From: JACVRW01 sp963751105
Lineage (GTDB): Bacteria; Actinomycetota; Thermoleophilia; Solirubrobacterales; Thermoleophilaceae
Length of the DNA stretch: 64,000 nt
Reading direction: 5' to 3'
NCBI GenBank assembly: GCA_963751105.1
Contig: CAVVTG010000002.1
Location: 2,356,001 to 2,420,000 of the forward strand
Below are positions 16,581 to 24,976 of the stretch, in pieces. The translations under genes and the position numbers were made by a program. Within the stretch, counting starts at the first letter, position 1. Every line of letters begins with the position of its first letter. The notes below the pieces were generated by a model that saw nothing but the letters and a program-made list of their open reading frames with translations, was not told the DNA's origin and ran no database searches.

Positions 16581-19145
16581 ATGACCAGCAGCAGCCGTAC
16601 CCGACCGCCTCTCCCCCCACGTCGCCTGGTCAAGCGGGCGCTGTCCGTGCTCGCCGTTCTGGCGCTGGCGCTGGTCCTGGCGGGCTGCCTGACCGACCCG
16701 GCGACGTCGGTGAGCGGCACGGGAGCCACCCTGAACGGGCGCTTCAACCCGTTGAACGCTCCCGCGGTGGGCTACTTCGAGTACGGCACCACCGCGTCCT
16801 ACGGGTCGGAGACCTCCCCTCGCGTCGACCTCGGCTCCGGGGCGGCCAACATCGCTCTCAGCAAGCGAGTGACCGGCCTGTCGCCCAACACCGAGTACCA
16901 CTTCCGCGCCTGCCAGATCCGTGAGGGCGCCAAGACGTGCGGGGCCGACAGGGCCTTCCGGACGGCGTCGAACAGGCTGCCCACCGGCTTCGAGGAGGTG
17001 ATCGCCTTCCAGGGGCTTACCAATCCGACCGCGCTGCGCTTCGCGGCCGACGGCCGGGTGTTCGTGGCCGAGCGCAGCGGGCTGATCAAGGTCTTCGACG
17101 GCCTCGACGATCCCACCGCCTCGGTGTTCGCCGACCTCCGAACCGAGGTGCACGCCTTCTGGGACCGTGGCCTGCTCGGCCTCGCTCTGGACCCGGCCTT
17201 CCCGGCCAAACCCTTCGTGTACGTGGCCTACTCGCACGACGCCGTGATCGGCGGCACGGCGCCTCGGTGGGGCGTGGCGGGAGCCACCAGCGACGCATGC
17301 CCCACGCCGCCCGGCCCGACCGCCGACGGCTGCGTCATCAGCGGCCGCGTATCGCGGCTCACCGCCGACGGCGAGACCCCGGTGCCCGAGCAGGTGCTGG
17401 TCGAGGACTGGTGCCAGCAGTTCCCGAGCCATTCAATCGGCTCGCTTGCCTTCGGACCTGACGGCGCCCTGTACGCCTCGGGCGGTGACGGCGCGAGCTT
17501 CAACGCGGTCGACTACGGCCAGTTCGGCTCCCCGCGCAACCCGTGCGGCGACGCCCCGGGCGATGTGGGCGACACGCTCACGCCGCCCTCGGCCGAGGGC
17601 GGCGCGCTGCGCAGCCAGGACCTGCGCTCTGCCGGCGATCCGGCCAGCCTTGGTGGCACGATCATCCGCGTCGACCCCGAGACGGGCGAGGGCCTTCCCG
17701 GCAACCCGGGCGCGGCCAGCGTGGACCGCAACGTCCGCCGCATCGTCGCCCAGGGATTGCGCAATCCGATGCGCATCGCCACGCGGCCGGGGACCGACGA
17801 GCTGTGGGTCGGCGACGTGGGCTGGAGCCAGGTGGAGGAGGTCAACCGGCTGACCAGCCCGGCCGACGGCGTGGTCGACAACTTCGGCTGGCCCTGTTAC
17901 GAGGGCCCGGGCCGCCAGGGCGGCTACGACGCGGCCAACCTGTCCCTGTGCGAGGCGCTCTACACGAGCGGAACGCACTCGGCGCCCTATTTCTCCTACC
18001 GCCACTCCGACCCTGTGGTCCCCGGCGAGCAATGCGGCGTGGGCAGCTCGTCGATCACCGGCGTGGCCTTCGGCTTCTACGGCGGCGGGCCATATCCCGC
18101 GGCCTACGACGGCGCCCTGTTCTTCGCCGACTACACGCGCAACTGCATCTGGATGCTGCCCTCGGGCGGCGGCACGTTGCCCAACGGGGCCGCGAGGGCA
18201 ACCTTCGTGGAGCGCGCCCAGGCCCCGGTCGATCTGCAGATCTCGCCCAGCGGCGAGCTGTTCTACGCGGACTTCAGCGGGGGCACGATCCGGCGCATCG
18301 TCTACTCGGCCGGCAACCAGCCCCCGGTCGCCGTCGCCTCCGCCGATCGGACCAACGGGCCGCTACCCCTGACCGTGCAGTTCGACGGGTCGACCTCCGA
18401 CGACCCGGACTCCGCTGCTCCGCTGGCCTTCGCCTGGGACCTGGACGGCGACGGCCAGTTCGACGACTCGACCGCCGAGCGGCCGTCCTTCACGTACACG
18501 CAGGCGGGGACCTACACCGCTCGGCTGCGGGTCACCGACGGCGCCGGCTCGAGCGCCACCGACGCCGTGGTCATCTCCGCCGGCAACACTCCGCCCACCG
18601 CCACGATCTCGTCACCGAGCCCGGGGGTCAGCTGGAAGGTCGGCGACACGATCTCCTTCGCCGGTACTGCCAGCGACGAGCAGGAGGGAGGGCTCCCGGA
18701 CTCGGCGCTCTCCTTCGCGCTCACGCTCAGGCACTGCCCGTCGACCTGCCATTCGCATCCGGTGGGAACATGGCCGGGCACGGCGGAGGGCAGCTTCGTC
18801 GCGCCCGATCACGAGTATCCCTCGCACCTCGAGCTGAGCCTCACCGCCCGGGACGCCGGAGGGCTGGCCGACACGCAGACCGTTCGCCTCGACCCCCGCA
18901 CCGTCTCGGTGACGATGCGCTCGACCCCCACCGGGCTGTCGCTCGCGCTCGGGCCGAGCGCCGGACCGGCGCCCTTCACGCGCTCCCTGATCGAGGGCTC
19001 GACCACCACGATCGCCGCGCCGTCGCCGCAGAACCTGGCCGGCACGCCGTTCGTGTTCGGATCCTGGTCGGACGGCGGAGCCCAGTCGCATACCGTCACC
19101 GTGAACGGCGATCGGGACTTCACCGCCACCTACAGCTCCCCCTAG
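16581..19145 (+). CDS. Sugar-dehydrogenase-like lipoprotein with PKD domain
   Basis: An 854-residue surface lipoprotein. The N-terminus has a basic region, a hydrophobic stretch and lipobox LAGC (Cys35). Next comes a short Fn3-like module (residues about 45-130, ending FRTASN), then a six-blade soluble glucose/sorbosone dehydrogenase-type propeller (about 135-575: LTNPTALRFAADGRVFVAERSGLIKVF, RGLLGLALDP, GLRNPMRIATRPGT, GDVGWSQVEEVN). A PKD domain follows (PPVAVASADRTNGPLPLTV, FAWDLDGDG), and a final Ig-like part. Family members oxidise sugars with PQQ; whether this one binds PQQ cannot be shown. It is monocistronic, between the SRPBCC and hydrolase genes. Confidence 0.82.
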   Translation: MTSSSRTRPPLPPRRLVKRALSVLAVLALALVLAGCLTDPATSVSGTGATLNGRFNPLNAPAVGYFEYGTTASYGSETSPRVDLGSGAANIALSKRVTGLSPNTEYHFRACQIREGAKTCGADRAFRTASNRLPTGFEEVIAFQGLTNPTALRFAADGRVFVAERSGLIKVFDGLDDPTASVFADLRTEVHAFWDRGLLGLALDPAFPAKPFVYVAYSHDAVIGGTAPRWGVAGATSDACPTPPGPTADGCVISGRVSRLTADGETPVPEQVLVEDWCQQFPSHSIGSLAFGPDGALYASGGDGASFNAVDYGQFGSPRNPCGDAPGDVGDTLTPPSAEGGALRSQDLRSAGDPASLGGTIIRVDPETGEGLPGNPGAASVDRNVRRIVAQGLRNPMRIATRPGTDELWVGDVGWSQVEEVNRLTSPADGVVDNFGWPCYEGPGRQGGYDAANLSLCEALYTSGTHSAPYFSYRHSDPVVPGEQCGVGSSSITGVAFGFYGGGPYPAAYDGALFFADYTRNCIWMLPSGGGTLPNGAARATFVERAQAPVDLQISPSGELFYADFSGGTIRRIVYSAGNQPPVAVASADRTNGPLPLTVQFDGSTSDDPDSAAPLAFAWDLDGDGQFDDSTAERPSFTYTQAGTYTARLRVTDGAGSSATDAVVISAGNTPPTATISSPSPGVSWKVGDTISFAGTASDEQEGGLPDSALSFALTLRHCPSTCHSHPVGTWPGTAEGSFVAPDHEYPSHLELSLTARDAGGLADTQTVRLDPRTVSVTMRSTPTGLSLALGPSAGPAPFTRSLIEGSTTTIAAPSPQNLAGTPFVFGSWSDGGAQSHTVTVNGDRDFTATYSSP

Positions 19146-19185
19146 CGGCGGCCGTCCGCGCCCCGGCGCTGGCAAACTCGGGGCC

Positions 19186-19896
19186 ATGAAGCACGCCTCA
19201 CCGGCGGCGCCCGAGCTGGGCACCCGGGACGGGATCGCGTACGCCCTGTTCCTGCCCGAGGGCGAGCCCGAGCTGGGAGTGGTGATCATGCACGGCGCCG
19301 GCTCGGCCAAGGAGAGCCACTTCGACTTCGCCCGCGGCTGCCGCGACGAGGGCATGGCCGCCCTGGCCTACGACGCCCGTGGCCACGGCCGCTCCGAGGG
19401 CGTGTTCGGACCGGCGGCGCTCGACGACGCCATGGCGATGATCGGTGTGATGAGCGAGCACGCCCGGCGGGTGGCTCTGCGCGGCTCGAGCATGGGCGGC
19501 TTCACCGCGATTCACGCCGCGCGGCAGGCCCAGGCGGCGCCGGTCGCGGTGGTGGCCATCTGCCCGGCGCCCGAGGAGAGCCTCCGGCGCATGCTGCGCT
19601 CCGACGAGCCGCTTCGCTTCGAGTGCGACGTACCGGCCACCGAGATGTGGCTCGAGTCGCTCGACCTCAGCGAGGCGGCGGCGGGGCTGGGCCCAGAGAC
19701 CGCCCTGCTCCTACTCCACGCACGCGGCGACGAGCAGATCCCGTACACCGTCAGCCAGGACCTCCACGCCGCGGCCCGGGAGCCCAAGCGGCTGCTGCTC
19801 CTGCCCGGCGGCCACCACCGCTCCCTGCAGCACGACCTCGAGCTGCAGGCCGCATCGCGCCTCTACATCCGCAAGGCGGCCCGGCCCACCGAGTGA
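19186..19896 (+). CDS. Alpha/beta hydrolase (dienelactone hydrolase-like)
   Basis: A 236-residue cytoplasmic alpha/beta hydrolase. The nucleophile elbow is RGSSMGG with Ser102 as nucleophile; the acid is probably Asp in HARGDEQIPY (near 187) and the base His in LPGGHHRSL (near 207). The oxyanion region reads VVIMHGAGSAKESHFDF. The closest general type is the small esterase/peptidase group (DLH or YfhR-like), but the substrate is unknown. Its stop codon lies inside the Fur/Zur-like palindrome that precedes the next operon, so the two are separate units. Confidence 0.82.
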   Translation: MKHASPAAPELGTRDGIAYALFLPEGEPELGVVIMHGAGSAKESHFDFARGCRDEGMAALAYDARGHGRSEGVFGPAALDDAMAMIGVMSEHARRVALRGSSMGGFTAIHAARQAQAAPVAVVAICPAPEESLRRMLRSDEPLRFECDVPATEMWLESLDLSEAAAGLGPETALLLLHARGDEQIPYTVSQDLHAAAREPKRLLLLPGGHHRSLQHDLELQAASRLYIRKAARPTE

Positions 19897-19907
19897 GAAT
19901 CATTCTC
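19895..19907. promoter_or_regulatory. Fur/Zur-type operator of the metal ABC operon
   Basis: GAGAATCATTCTC is a perfect 13-bp palindrome (extended context TGAGAATCATTCTCGTT) in an otherwise GC-rich region. Its AATCATT core resembles metalloregulator boxes of the Fur/Zur family. It sits immediately upstream of the -10 hexamer of an ABC transporter of the zinc/manganese class, the expected place for a Zur or Mur repressor site. Confidence 0.65.
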
Positions 19908-19910
19908 GTT

Positions 19911-19922
19911 TAGGCTTCGCGG
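19911..19922 (+). promoter_or_regulatory. Leaderless promoter -10 region for the metal ABC operon
   Basis: TAGGCT (19911-19916) fits the TANNNT -10 element, and the GTG start codon follows 6 nt later at 19923. There is no Shine-Dalgarno sequence. This spacing predicts a transcript starting at or next to the start codon (leaderless mRNA), common in Actinobacteria. Confidence 0.55.
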
Positions 19923-20726
19923 GTGCCCTCGCCCCTTGACCTGGCCGAGCTCCCGTTCCTGCGCGATGCGCTGCTCGAGGTCGTTCTCCTGGGCGTGGCG
20001 GGCGGCGTGCTGGGCGCGTGGATCGTGCTGCGGCGACTCGCCTTCTTCTCGCACGCTGTCGGCTCGGCCACCTTCCCGGGCCTGGTGGCCGCCGACGCCA
20101 CGGGGGTGAGCCCCACGTTCGCCGGTGTGGCCGTCGCCCTCGGCTACGCGGGCGGGGTCGAGCGGCTCGGCCGCGCGGGCCGCGAGCCGGGCGAGGCCAC
20201 CGCGCTCCTGCTGGTCGCGGCGCTGGCGGGCGGGATCGTGCTGGCCAGCGACGTCTTCGAGTCGGGCGCCCAGGTCGACCGGCTGCTGTTCGGCACCCTG
20301 CTGGGTCTCGACACCGCGGACCTGGTGCTGTCCGCGGCCGCCGCCGTCCTGGCCGTGCTGGCCACCGTCGCGCTGGGGCGCAGCTGGGCGGCGGTGGCCT
20401 TCGACCCCGAGGGAGCCCGGTCTCTCGGGGTGCCGGCGGGCCTGGCCGACGGCCTGCTGCTCGCCCTGGTGGCCGTAGCCGCGGTCGCCGCGATCCCCGC
20501 GGTCGGTGCTCTGCTGGTCACCGCGATCTACGTGCTGCCGGCGGCCGCGGCGCGGCTGGTGGCCCGATCGATCCCGGGCCTGGTCGCCTGGGCGCTCGGC
20601 CTCGCCCTGGCCCAAGGTCTCATCGGCCTCTACCTCGCCTACTGGCTCGACCTGCCTCCGGGCCCACCGGTGGCCGTGCTCGGTACCACCACCTATCTGC
20701 TGCTGGCCGCGGTGATGCCTCGGTGA
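19923..20726 (+). CDS. Metal ABC transporter permease (ZnuB/ABC-3 family)
   Basis: A 267-residue integral membrane protein with about seven to eight hydrophobic helices. The N-terminal LLGVAGGVLGAWIVLRRLAFFSHAVGSA is the family signature, in which the His of the FFSHAVG segment is conserved in zinc/manganese permeases. It should form the channel of an importer for Zn or Mn. The GTG start follows the -10 box directly (leaderless). Its stop overlaps the ATPase start by 4 bp (GTGA). Confidence 0.88.
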   Translation: MPSPLDLAELPFLRDALLEVVLLGVAGGVLGAWIVLRRLAFFSHAVGSATFPGLVAADATGVSPTFAGVAVALGYAGGVERLGRAGREPGEATALLLVAALAGGIVLASDVFESGAQVDRLLFGTLLGLDTADLVLSAAAAVLAVLATVALGRSWAAVAFDPEGARSLGVPAGLADGLLLALVAVAAVAAIPAVGALLVTAIYVLPAAAARLVARSIPGLVAWALGLALAQGLIGLYLAYWLDLPPGPPVAVLGTTTYLLLAAVMPR

Positions 20727-21469
20727 GCGTCCTCAGCGTGCACGGCGTGGCCGCCTCGTACGGGACCGCCGCCCCGGTGCTGCAGGACGTGTCCTTCGAC
20801 GTCGAGGCCGGCAGGTCGGTGTGCGTGCTCGGGCCCAACGGCGGCGGCAAGACCACCCTGTTCCGCGTTCTGCTGGGCGAGCTCGAGCCCGGCGCCGGTC
20901 GGGTGGAGCTCGACGGGCGCCCGGCGTACGTGGCCCAGACCGAGCGGACCCGATTGGACTTCCCGGTTACCGCGCTCGACGTGGCGCTCATGGGGACCCT
21001 CGCCCACGGTCGCTGGTGGCTCCCGGCCCGGCGTCCGCAGCGGGCCGCCGCCCGGGCCGCACTGGAGCGCGTCGGTCTCGGCGACAGCTCCGACACCGCC
21101 TTCGGCGAGCTGTCCGGCGGCCAGCGCCAGCGTACGCTCCTGGCCCGGGCTCTCGTCCAGGAGGCCCGCGTGCTGCTGCTCGACGAGCCGTTGTCCGGGG
21201 TCGATCCCGTCAGCGCGGGGCTGATCACCGAGCTGTTCGGCGAGCTGAGGGCGTCCGGTCACACCCTGCTCGTCTCGAGCCACGACGTGGAGAGCGCCCG
21301 GGAGTTCGACCTGGTGCTCTGCCTGAACAGGCGCCAGGTGGCCTTCGGTCCTCCCGCGGAGGTGCTGGACCGCGCCACGCTCGAGGCCACCTACGGCAGC
21401 GAGATCATCCTGCTGGGCGACGGCCGCGCCGTCACCGTCCAGCATCACTCCCATGGGCACGAGGCCTGA
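20723..21469 (+). CDS. Metal ABC transporter ATP-binding protein
   Basis: A 248-residue ATPase that powers the transporter. Walker A is GPNGGGKTT (near residue 38), the Q-loop is YVAQTER, the ABC signature is LSGGQRQR (near 133), Walker B is VLLLDEPLSGVD, and the H-loop is LLVSSHD. The His-rich C-terminus (HHSHGHEA) suggests metal binding or sensing. The GTG at 20723 overlaps the permease stop; a second permease begins at its own stop (TGATG). An ATPase lying between two different permeases is distinctive of this operon. Confidence 0.9.
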   Translation: MSVLSVHGVAASYGTAAPVLQDVSFDVEAGRSVCVLGPNGGGKTTLFRVLLGELEPGAGRVELDGRPAYVAQTERTRLDFPVTALDVALMGTLAHGRWWLPARRPQRAAARAALERVGLGDSSDTAFGELSGGQRQRTLLARALVQEARVLLLDEPLSGVDPVSAGLITELFGELRASGHTLLVSSHDVESAREFDLVLCLNRRQVAFGPPAEVLDRATLEATYGSEIILLGDGRAVTVQHHSHGHEA

Positions 21470-22347
21470 TGGAGGTCGTGGACTTCCTCCTCGATCCGCT
21501 GCGCTCGGGCATCGACCGCCGGGCGCTCGCGGAGATCGCGCTGGCGGGCGCGTTCTGCGGCGCGCTCGGCTTCTGGGTGGTCACCGAGCGCCTGGCCTAT
21601 CCCGCCGAGTCACTGGCCCACGGGCTGCTCCCCGGACTGGTGCTCGCGGCGCTGGCCGGCAGCTCGCTCATCGTCGGCGCGGCCGGCGGGGCGCTCGTCG
21701 CCGCGCTGGTGATCGCGCTGGCGGCGCGCGACTCGCGCATCGGCGCCGACACCGGCACAGCGGTGGCGGTCACGGGACTGGTGGGCCTCGGCGCCCTGCT
21801 CGCACTCGCGCCGGACTCGCCCCAGCGCCTGACCGAGCTCCTGTTCGGCGATCCCCTCGGCGTGACCGACGCCGACCTAGCTGCCGCCGCCGCGCTTGCC
21901 GTGGCCGGCGGCCTCCTCCTGGGAGTTCTTCACCGGCCCCTCGTGGCGCTGTCGTTCGACGCCGAGGGCGCCGCCGCGCTGCGGCTCCGTCCGTCGCTGA
22001 TCCGCCTGGCCCTGCTTCTGCTGCTCGCCATCGCGATCGCCATCGCCGTGCAAGGGCTCGGCGCCCTGCTCGTGCTCGCCGTGCTGGTGGGTCCTCCCGT
22101 GGCAGTCCGCCGTCACGCCCGCACTCCCGGGCGGGCGATGCTGGGAGCTGCGCTGGTGGCGGTCCTGGCCGGCTTCGCCGGACTCGAGCTGTCATTCCAC
22201 GCGGGCAGCGCCACCGGAGCGTCGGTGGCTCTCGCGCTGTGTGCGGCTGCGGCGCTGGGGGCGGTGTGGCCTAGGCGAGCGCGGGACGGGGGGCGTTCCG
22301 GCGTACGATCACGATGGCCACGCCGAGCGCCAGCAGCACGAGGCTGA
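21469..22347 (+). CDS. Second metal ABC transporter permease (ABC-3 family)
   Basis: A 292-residue membrane protein of the same ABC-3 family but not closely similar to the first permease. Signature: ALAEIALAGAFCGALGFWVVTERLAYPAESLAHGLLPG, followed by about seven more hydrophobic segments. It may form a heterodimeric channel with the first permease. The ATG overlaps the ATPase stop (TGATG). The last 25 residues (basic, Arg-rich) extend 77 bp into the convergent lgt-like gene. No solute-binding protein follows. Confidence 0.85.
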   Translation: MEVVDFLLDPLRSGIDRRALAEIALAGAFCGALGFWVVTERLAYPAESLAHGLLPGLVLAALAGSSLIVGAAGGALVAALVIALAARDSRIGADTGTAVAVTGLVGLGALLALAPDSPQRLTELLFGDPLGVTDADLAAAAALAVAGGLLLGVLHRPLVALSFDAEGAAALRLRPSLIRLALLLLLAIAIAIAVQGLGALLVLAVLVGPPVAVRRHARTPGRAMLGAALVAVLAGFAGLELSFHAGSATGASVALALCAAAALGAVWPRRARDGGRSGVRSRWPRRAPAARG

Positions 22348-23023
22348 TCAGCTGCGGCTGGGTGAGCCCGGCCACCACCGAGTCGTTGCGGCGGATGAGC
22401 TCGACCAGGAAGCGCTGGCCCCCGGTGAGGATCAGGTACAGGCCGAAGACCACGCCCTCGGGGAAGCGGTCGCGCAGGTGCCACAGCACGAACGCACCGA
22501 TCCCCATCGTCAGGGTGTCGTAGATCGGCGTGGGATGCACCTCGTCGGTGGTGGGCACCGTGCCGTCCGGATAGGCCATCGCCCAGGGGAGGTCGGACTC
22601 GATGCCGTAGTCGCCGTCGCCCGACAGCTGGCAGCCGATTCGGCCCACCACGTAGCCCATGATCAGCGGCACCGAGCACGCGTCGCACATCTGCCAGCCC
22701 AGCCAGCCCCGCCACGCCGCCCACAGCAGCACCCCGATGGCCCCGCCGATCAAGCCGCCGAAGAAGACGAGGCCGGAGCCGGAGAAGACATTGCCCAGGA
22801 GGTCGTCCGAGACGTCCGACCAGTTCTGGATCAGGTAGTCGAGCCTCGATCCGATGAGGCCGCCGACCAGGGCGGCGAAGACCATCTCGTAGACCCAGTC
22901 GGCGGGTTTGCCGAGCTCGCGCAGCCGCCGGCTCATCGTGATCCCGGAGGCAAAGAAGGCCAGCGCGAGGGCCAGGCCGAAGGTCTGCAGGTCGAGTGGC
23001 CCGATGTGGATCTCCGGCAGCAC
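22271..23023 (-). CDS. lgt: Prolipoprotein diacylglyceryl transferase family protein (variant motif)
   Basis: A 250-residue protein with about seven membrane helices. Lgt moves diacylglycerol from phosphatidylglycerol to the lipobox Cys of prolipoproteins. The Lgt signature region reads GRIGCQLSGDGDYG (residues 127-140); the classical enzyme has GRIGNFIN, so the conserved Asn is Cys131 here. HPTPIYDTL (near 164) matches the HPxQLYE motif loosely. The window encodes several lipobox proteins needing such an enzyme. This variant could be a real Lgt or a related transferase. Its 3' end overlaps the convergent ABC permease. Confidence 0.8.
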   Translation of the reverse strand: MLPEIHIGPLDLQTFGLALALAFFASGITMSRRLRELGKPADWVYEMVFAALVGGLIGSRLDYLIQNWSDVSDDLLGNVFSGSGLVFFGGLIGGAIGVLLWAAWRGWLGWQMCDACSVPLIMGYVVGRIGCQLSGDGDYGIESDLPWAMAYPDGTVPTTDEVHPTPIYDTLTMGIGAFVLWHLRDRFPEGVVFGLYLILTGGQRFLVELIRRNDSVVAGLTQPQLISLVLLALGVAIVIVRRNAPRPALA

Positions 23024-23079
23024 CGCTGCGGCAGGCTAGCGGGGGCCCGCCCGCCCGGGCCTCCCCTACCATCACCGCG

Positions 23080-24807
23080 ATGCGGCGAGCCGTGCCAGCG
23101 ACCCTCCTGCTTGCGGCCTGGCTGCTCATCGCGCCGCTCGCCCGAGCCGACACGGTCGACCGCGCGGCCGTCCGCGAAGCGGTGCGCGGGGAGGCGCGCG
23201 CCTCGTCGGCCGCACCACTGCCACTTCCACTCCCCCAGCCGTCGCGGTCGCCCACCGCCGCCGCGGCGTCGTCCTCGCGCGTGTTGCGTGAGCTGGCCCT
23301 ACTGGCCCGCGACCAGAGTCCCGCGCGCCTGCTCGTGGGCCTGCGCTCGCACGCCGACCGCCCGGGCGTGACTGCACGGCTGCGGGCCCTGGGCGCCGAG
23401 GTCGAGGCCCTTCCGCTGATCGGCGTGCTCGGCGCCCGCGTGCCCTCCGGCGCGACCGCCGTGGGCGCCCTGCGCGGCGATCCGCGAGTGGCCTACGTCG
23501 AGCGCGACCGCAAGGTGCCCATGGCCGCGGACCCGTTCGACAGCGTCGATCCCTTCACCAGGATCAAGTACACCTGGTACTTCGACCAGGTGCGCGCCGG
23601 AGAGGCCATCGCCGCGGCGGGTGGCGGCTCGTCGCGCACCGTGTCCGTGATCGACACCGGGCTCGACGTGACCCATCCCGAGTTCGGCGGGTCGGCTCGC
23701 ATCGCTCGCACCTTCGACACCGGCAGCGGCGGTACCGACGTCCGCGACTCGATCGGGCACGGCACGTTCGTCGGCGGGCTGATCGCAGCCATCGACGGCA
23801 ACGGCATTGGGTTCAAGGGCGTGGCCGGCAACACCCGGCTGGTGGCCGTGCGCGCCTCGCTCGACGGCTTCTTCACGGCGAGCGACCTCATCCGCGGGAT
23901 CGGCTTCTCGATCCGCAGCGGCGCGGACGTGCTCAACATGAGCCTGGCGGGACGAGGCTTCTCGATCAGCCAGGCCCGCGCCCTCGAGGCCGTCTTCTAC
24001 AACGACGTCCTCCCCGTGGCGGCGTCGGGCAACAACGGGCAGGCGGGCAACCCGATCGAGTTCCCGGCCGCGGCGCTCGGTGGCGTGCGCGGCGGGCGGG
24101 GGATCGGCCTGTCGGTGGCCGCCACCACCCCCAGCGGCGCCGTGGCGCCCTTCTCCAACCACAACCGCTTCGTGTCCCTGGCGGCTCCGGGCGCGGGGGC
24201 GAGCGGCTGCTTCGGCGTCTTCTCGACCCTGCCGGCCAATCTCGGGACGGTCTGGGACGGCTCCTGCAACCCGCTCTTCTCGGCCGGCGGCGCGCGCTAC
24301 GGCTACGCAGAGGGCACCAGCTTCGCCGCTCCCATCGCAGCGGGGATCGCGGCGGTGGTGTGGCAGGTCGAGCGCCGCCTGGCCTCCGAACAGGTGGCCG
24401 ACGTGCTGGCCCGCTCGGCGCACCAGACCAAAGGGCGAGGCTGGAACGAGTTCACCGGCTCGGGCATCGTCGACGGCGCCGCCGCGGCCGCTCTGGCCCG
24501 GGTCTACGACGTGACCGCCCCACGCGCGCGGGGCTCGGCTCGCAGGCTCGGCGGCTTCGTGAGCGTGAGGGAGAGGCGCTCGAAGGACCGGACGCGGAAG
24601 GGCAACAAGCTGGCCGGGGGCGTGCGCTACGGCCTGCTGGCGTCGCGCAACGGCGGGCGCACCTTCGCGGAGCTGGCGCGCGGGCGGCGCCGGCCGATCT
24701 CGGCCACGGTCGAACTGCGCGGTCGCCGAGCCAACGTGCTGGTGGCCACCGCCTGCGACCGCAACGCCAACTGCGGCATCAAGCGGCTGGGGCGCTACCG
24801 GCCCTAG
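23080..24807 (+). CDS. Secreted subtilisin-like serine protease (S8)
   Basis: A 575-residue exported protease. Residues 1-23 form a signal peptide (LLLAAWLLIAPLARA). A Pro/Ala-rich linker and an inhibitor-I9-like prodomain (about 78-145, LLVGLRSHADRPGVTARLRALG) precede the catalytic domain. The triad is Asp192 (VIDTGLDVTHPEF), His227 (GHGTFVGG) and Ser414 (EGTSFAAPIA), with oxyanion Asn in AASGNNGQ. A C-terminal basic extension (about 490-575) ends in a Cys-containing strand pair, perhaps a beta-domain. The start was placed at ATG 23080 because the signal peptide begins there. Confidence 0.92.
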   Translation: MRRAVPATLLLAAWLLIAPLARADTVDRAAVREAVRGEARASSAAPLPLPLPQPSRSPTAAAASSSRVLRELALLARDQSPARLLVGLRSHADRPGVTARLRALGAEVEALPLIGVLGARVPSGATAVGALRGDPRVAYVERDRKVPMAADPFDSVDPFTRIKYTWYFDQVRAGEAIAAAGGGSSRTVSVIDTGLDVTHPEFGGSARIARTFDTGSGGTDVRDSIGHGTFVGGLIAAIDGNGIGFKGVAGNTRLVAVRASLDGFFTASDLIRGIGFSIRSGADVLNMSLAGRGFSISQARALEAVFYNDVLPVAASGNNGQAGNPIEFPAAALGGVRGGRGIGLSVAATTPSGAVAPFSNHNRFVSLAAPGAGASGCFGVFSTLPANLGTVWDGSCNPLFSAGGARYGYAEGTSFAAPIAAGIAAVVWQVERRLASEQVADVLARSAHQTKGRGWNEFTGSGIVDGAAAAALARVYDVTAPRARGSARRLGGFVSVRERRSKDRTRKGNKLAGGVRYGLLASRNGGRTFAELARGRRRPISATVELRGRRANVLVATACDRNANCGIKRLGRYRP

Positions 24808-24836
24808 GGCGGCGCGGTTCGCGGCCCGGCTTGCAG

Positions 24837-24963
24837 CAGCGCTTCGCTCGGGCCTACGAGGTTGCCGCTCCGCCCTCGAGGGCTGGGGAAGGGGCAACCA
24901 CCTGAGGCTGCCGCGGGCCGCTCGGGGTGGGCTGTGTCAACTTCACCCCTGACAGGGGGTCAA
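24837..24963. repeat. Partial second copy of the palindromic repeat family
   Basis: Between the subtilase and the convergent YibE/F gene lie the same modules as at 9222-9474: an outer-arm-like GCGCTTCGCTCGGGC (near 24839), the inner-arm motif GGGCTGGGGAAGGGG (24880-24894), and a hairpin at 24941-24963 whose reverse complement TTGACCCCC-TGTCA-GGGGTGAAG matches unit 2 of the first element. The right-hand arms are missing. In this position the hairpin could also end transcription from both sides. Confidence 0.65.
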
Positions 24964-24976
24964 TCGGCCACATCCC

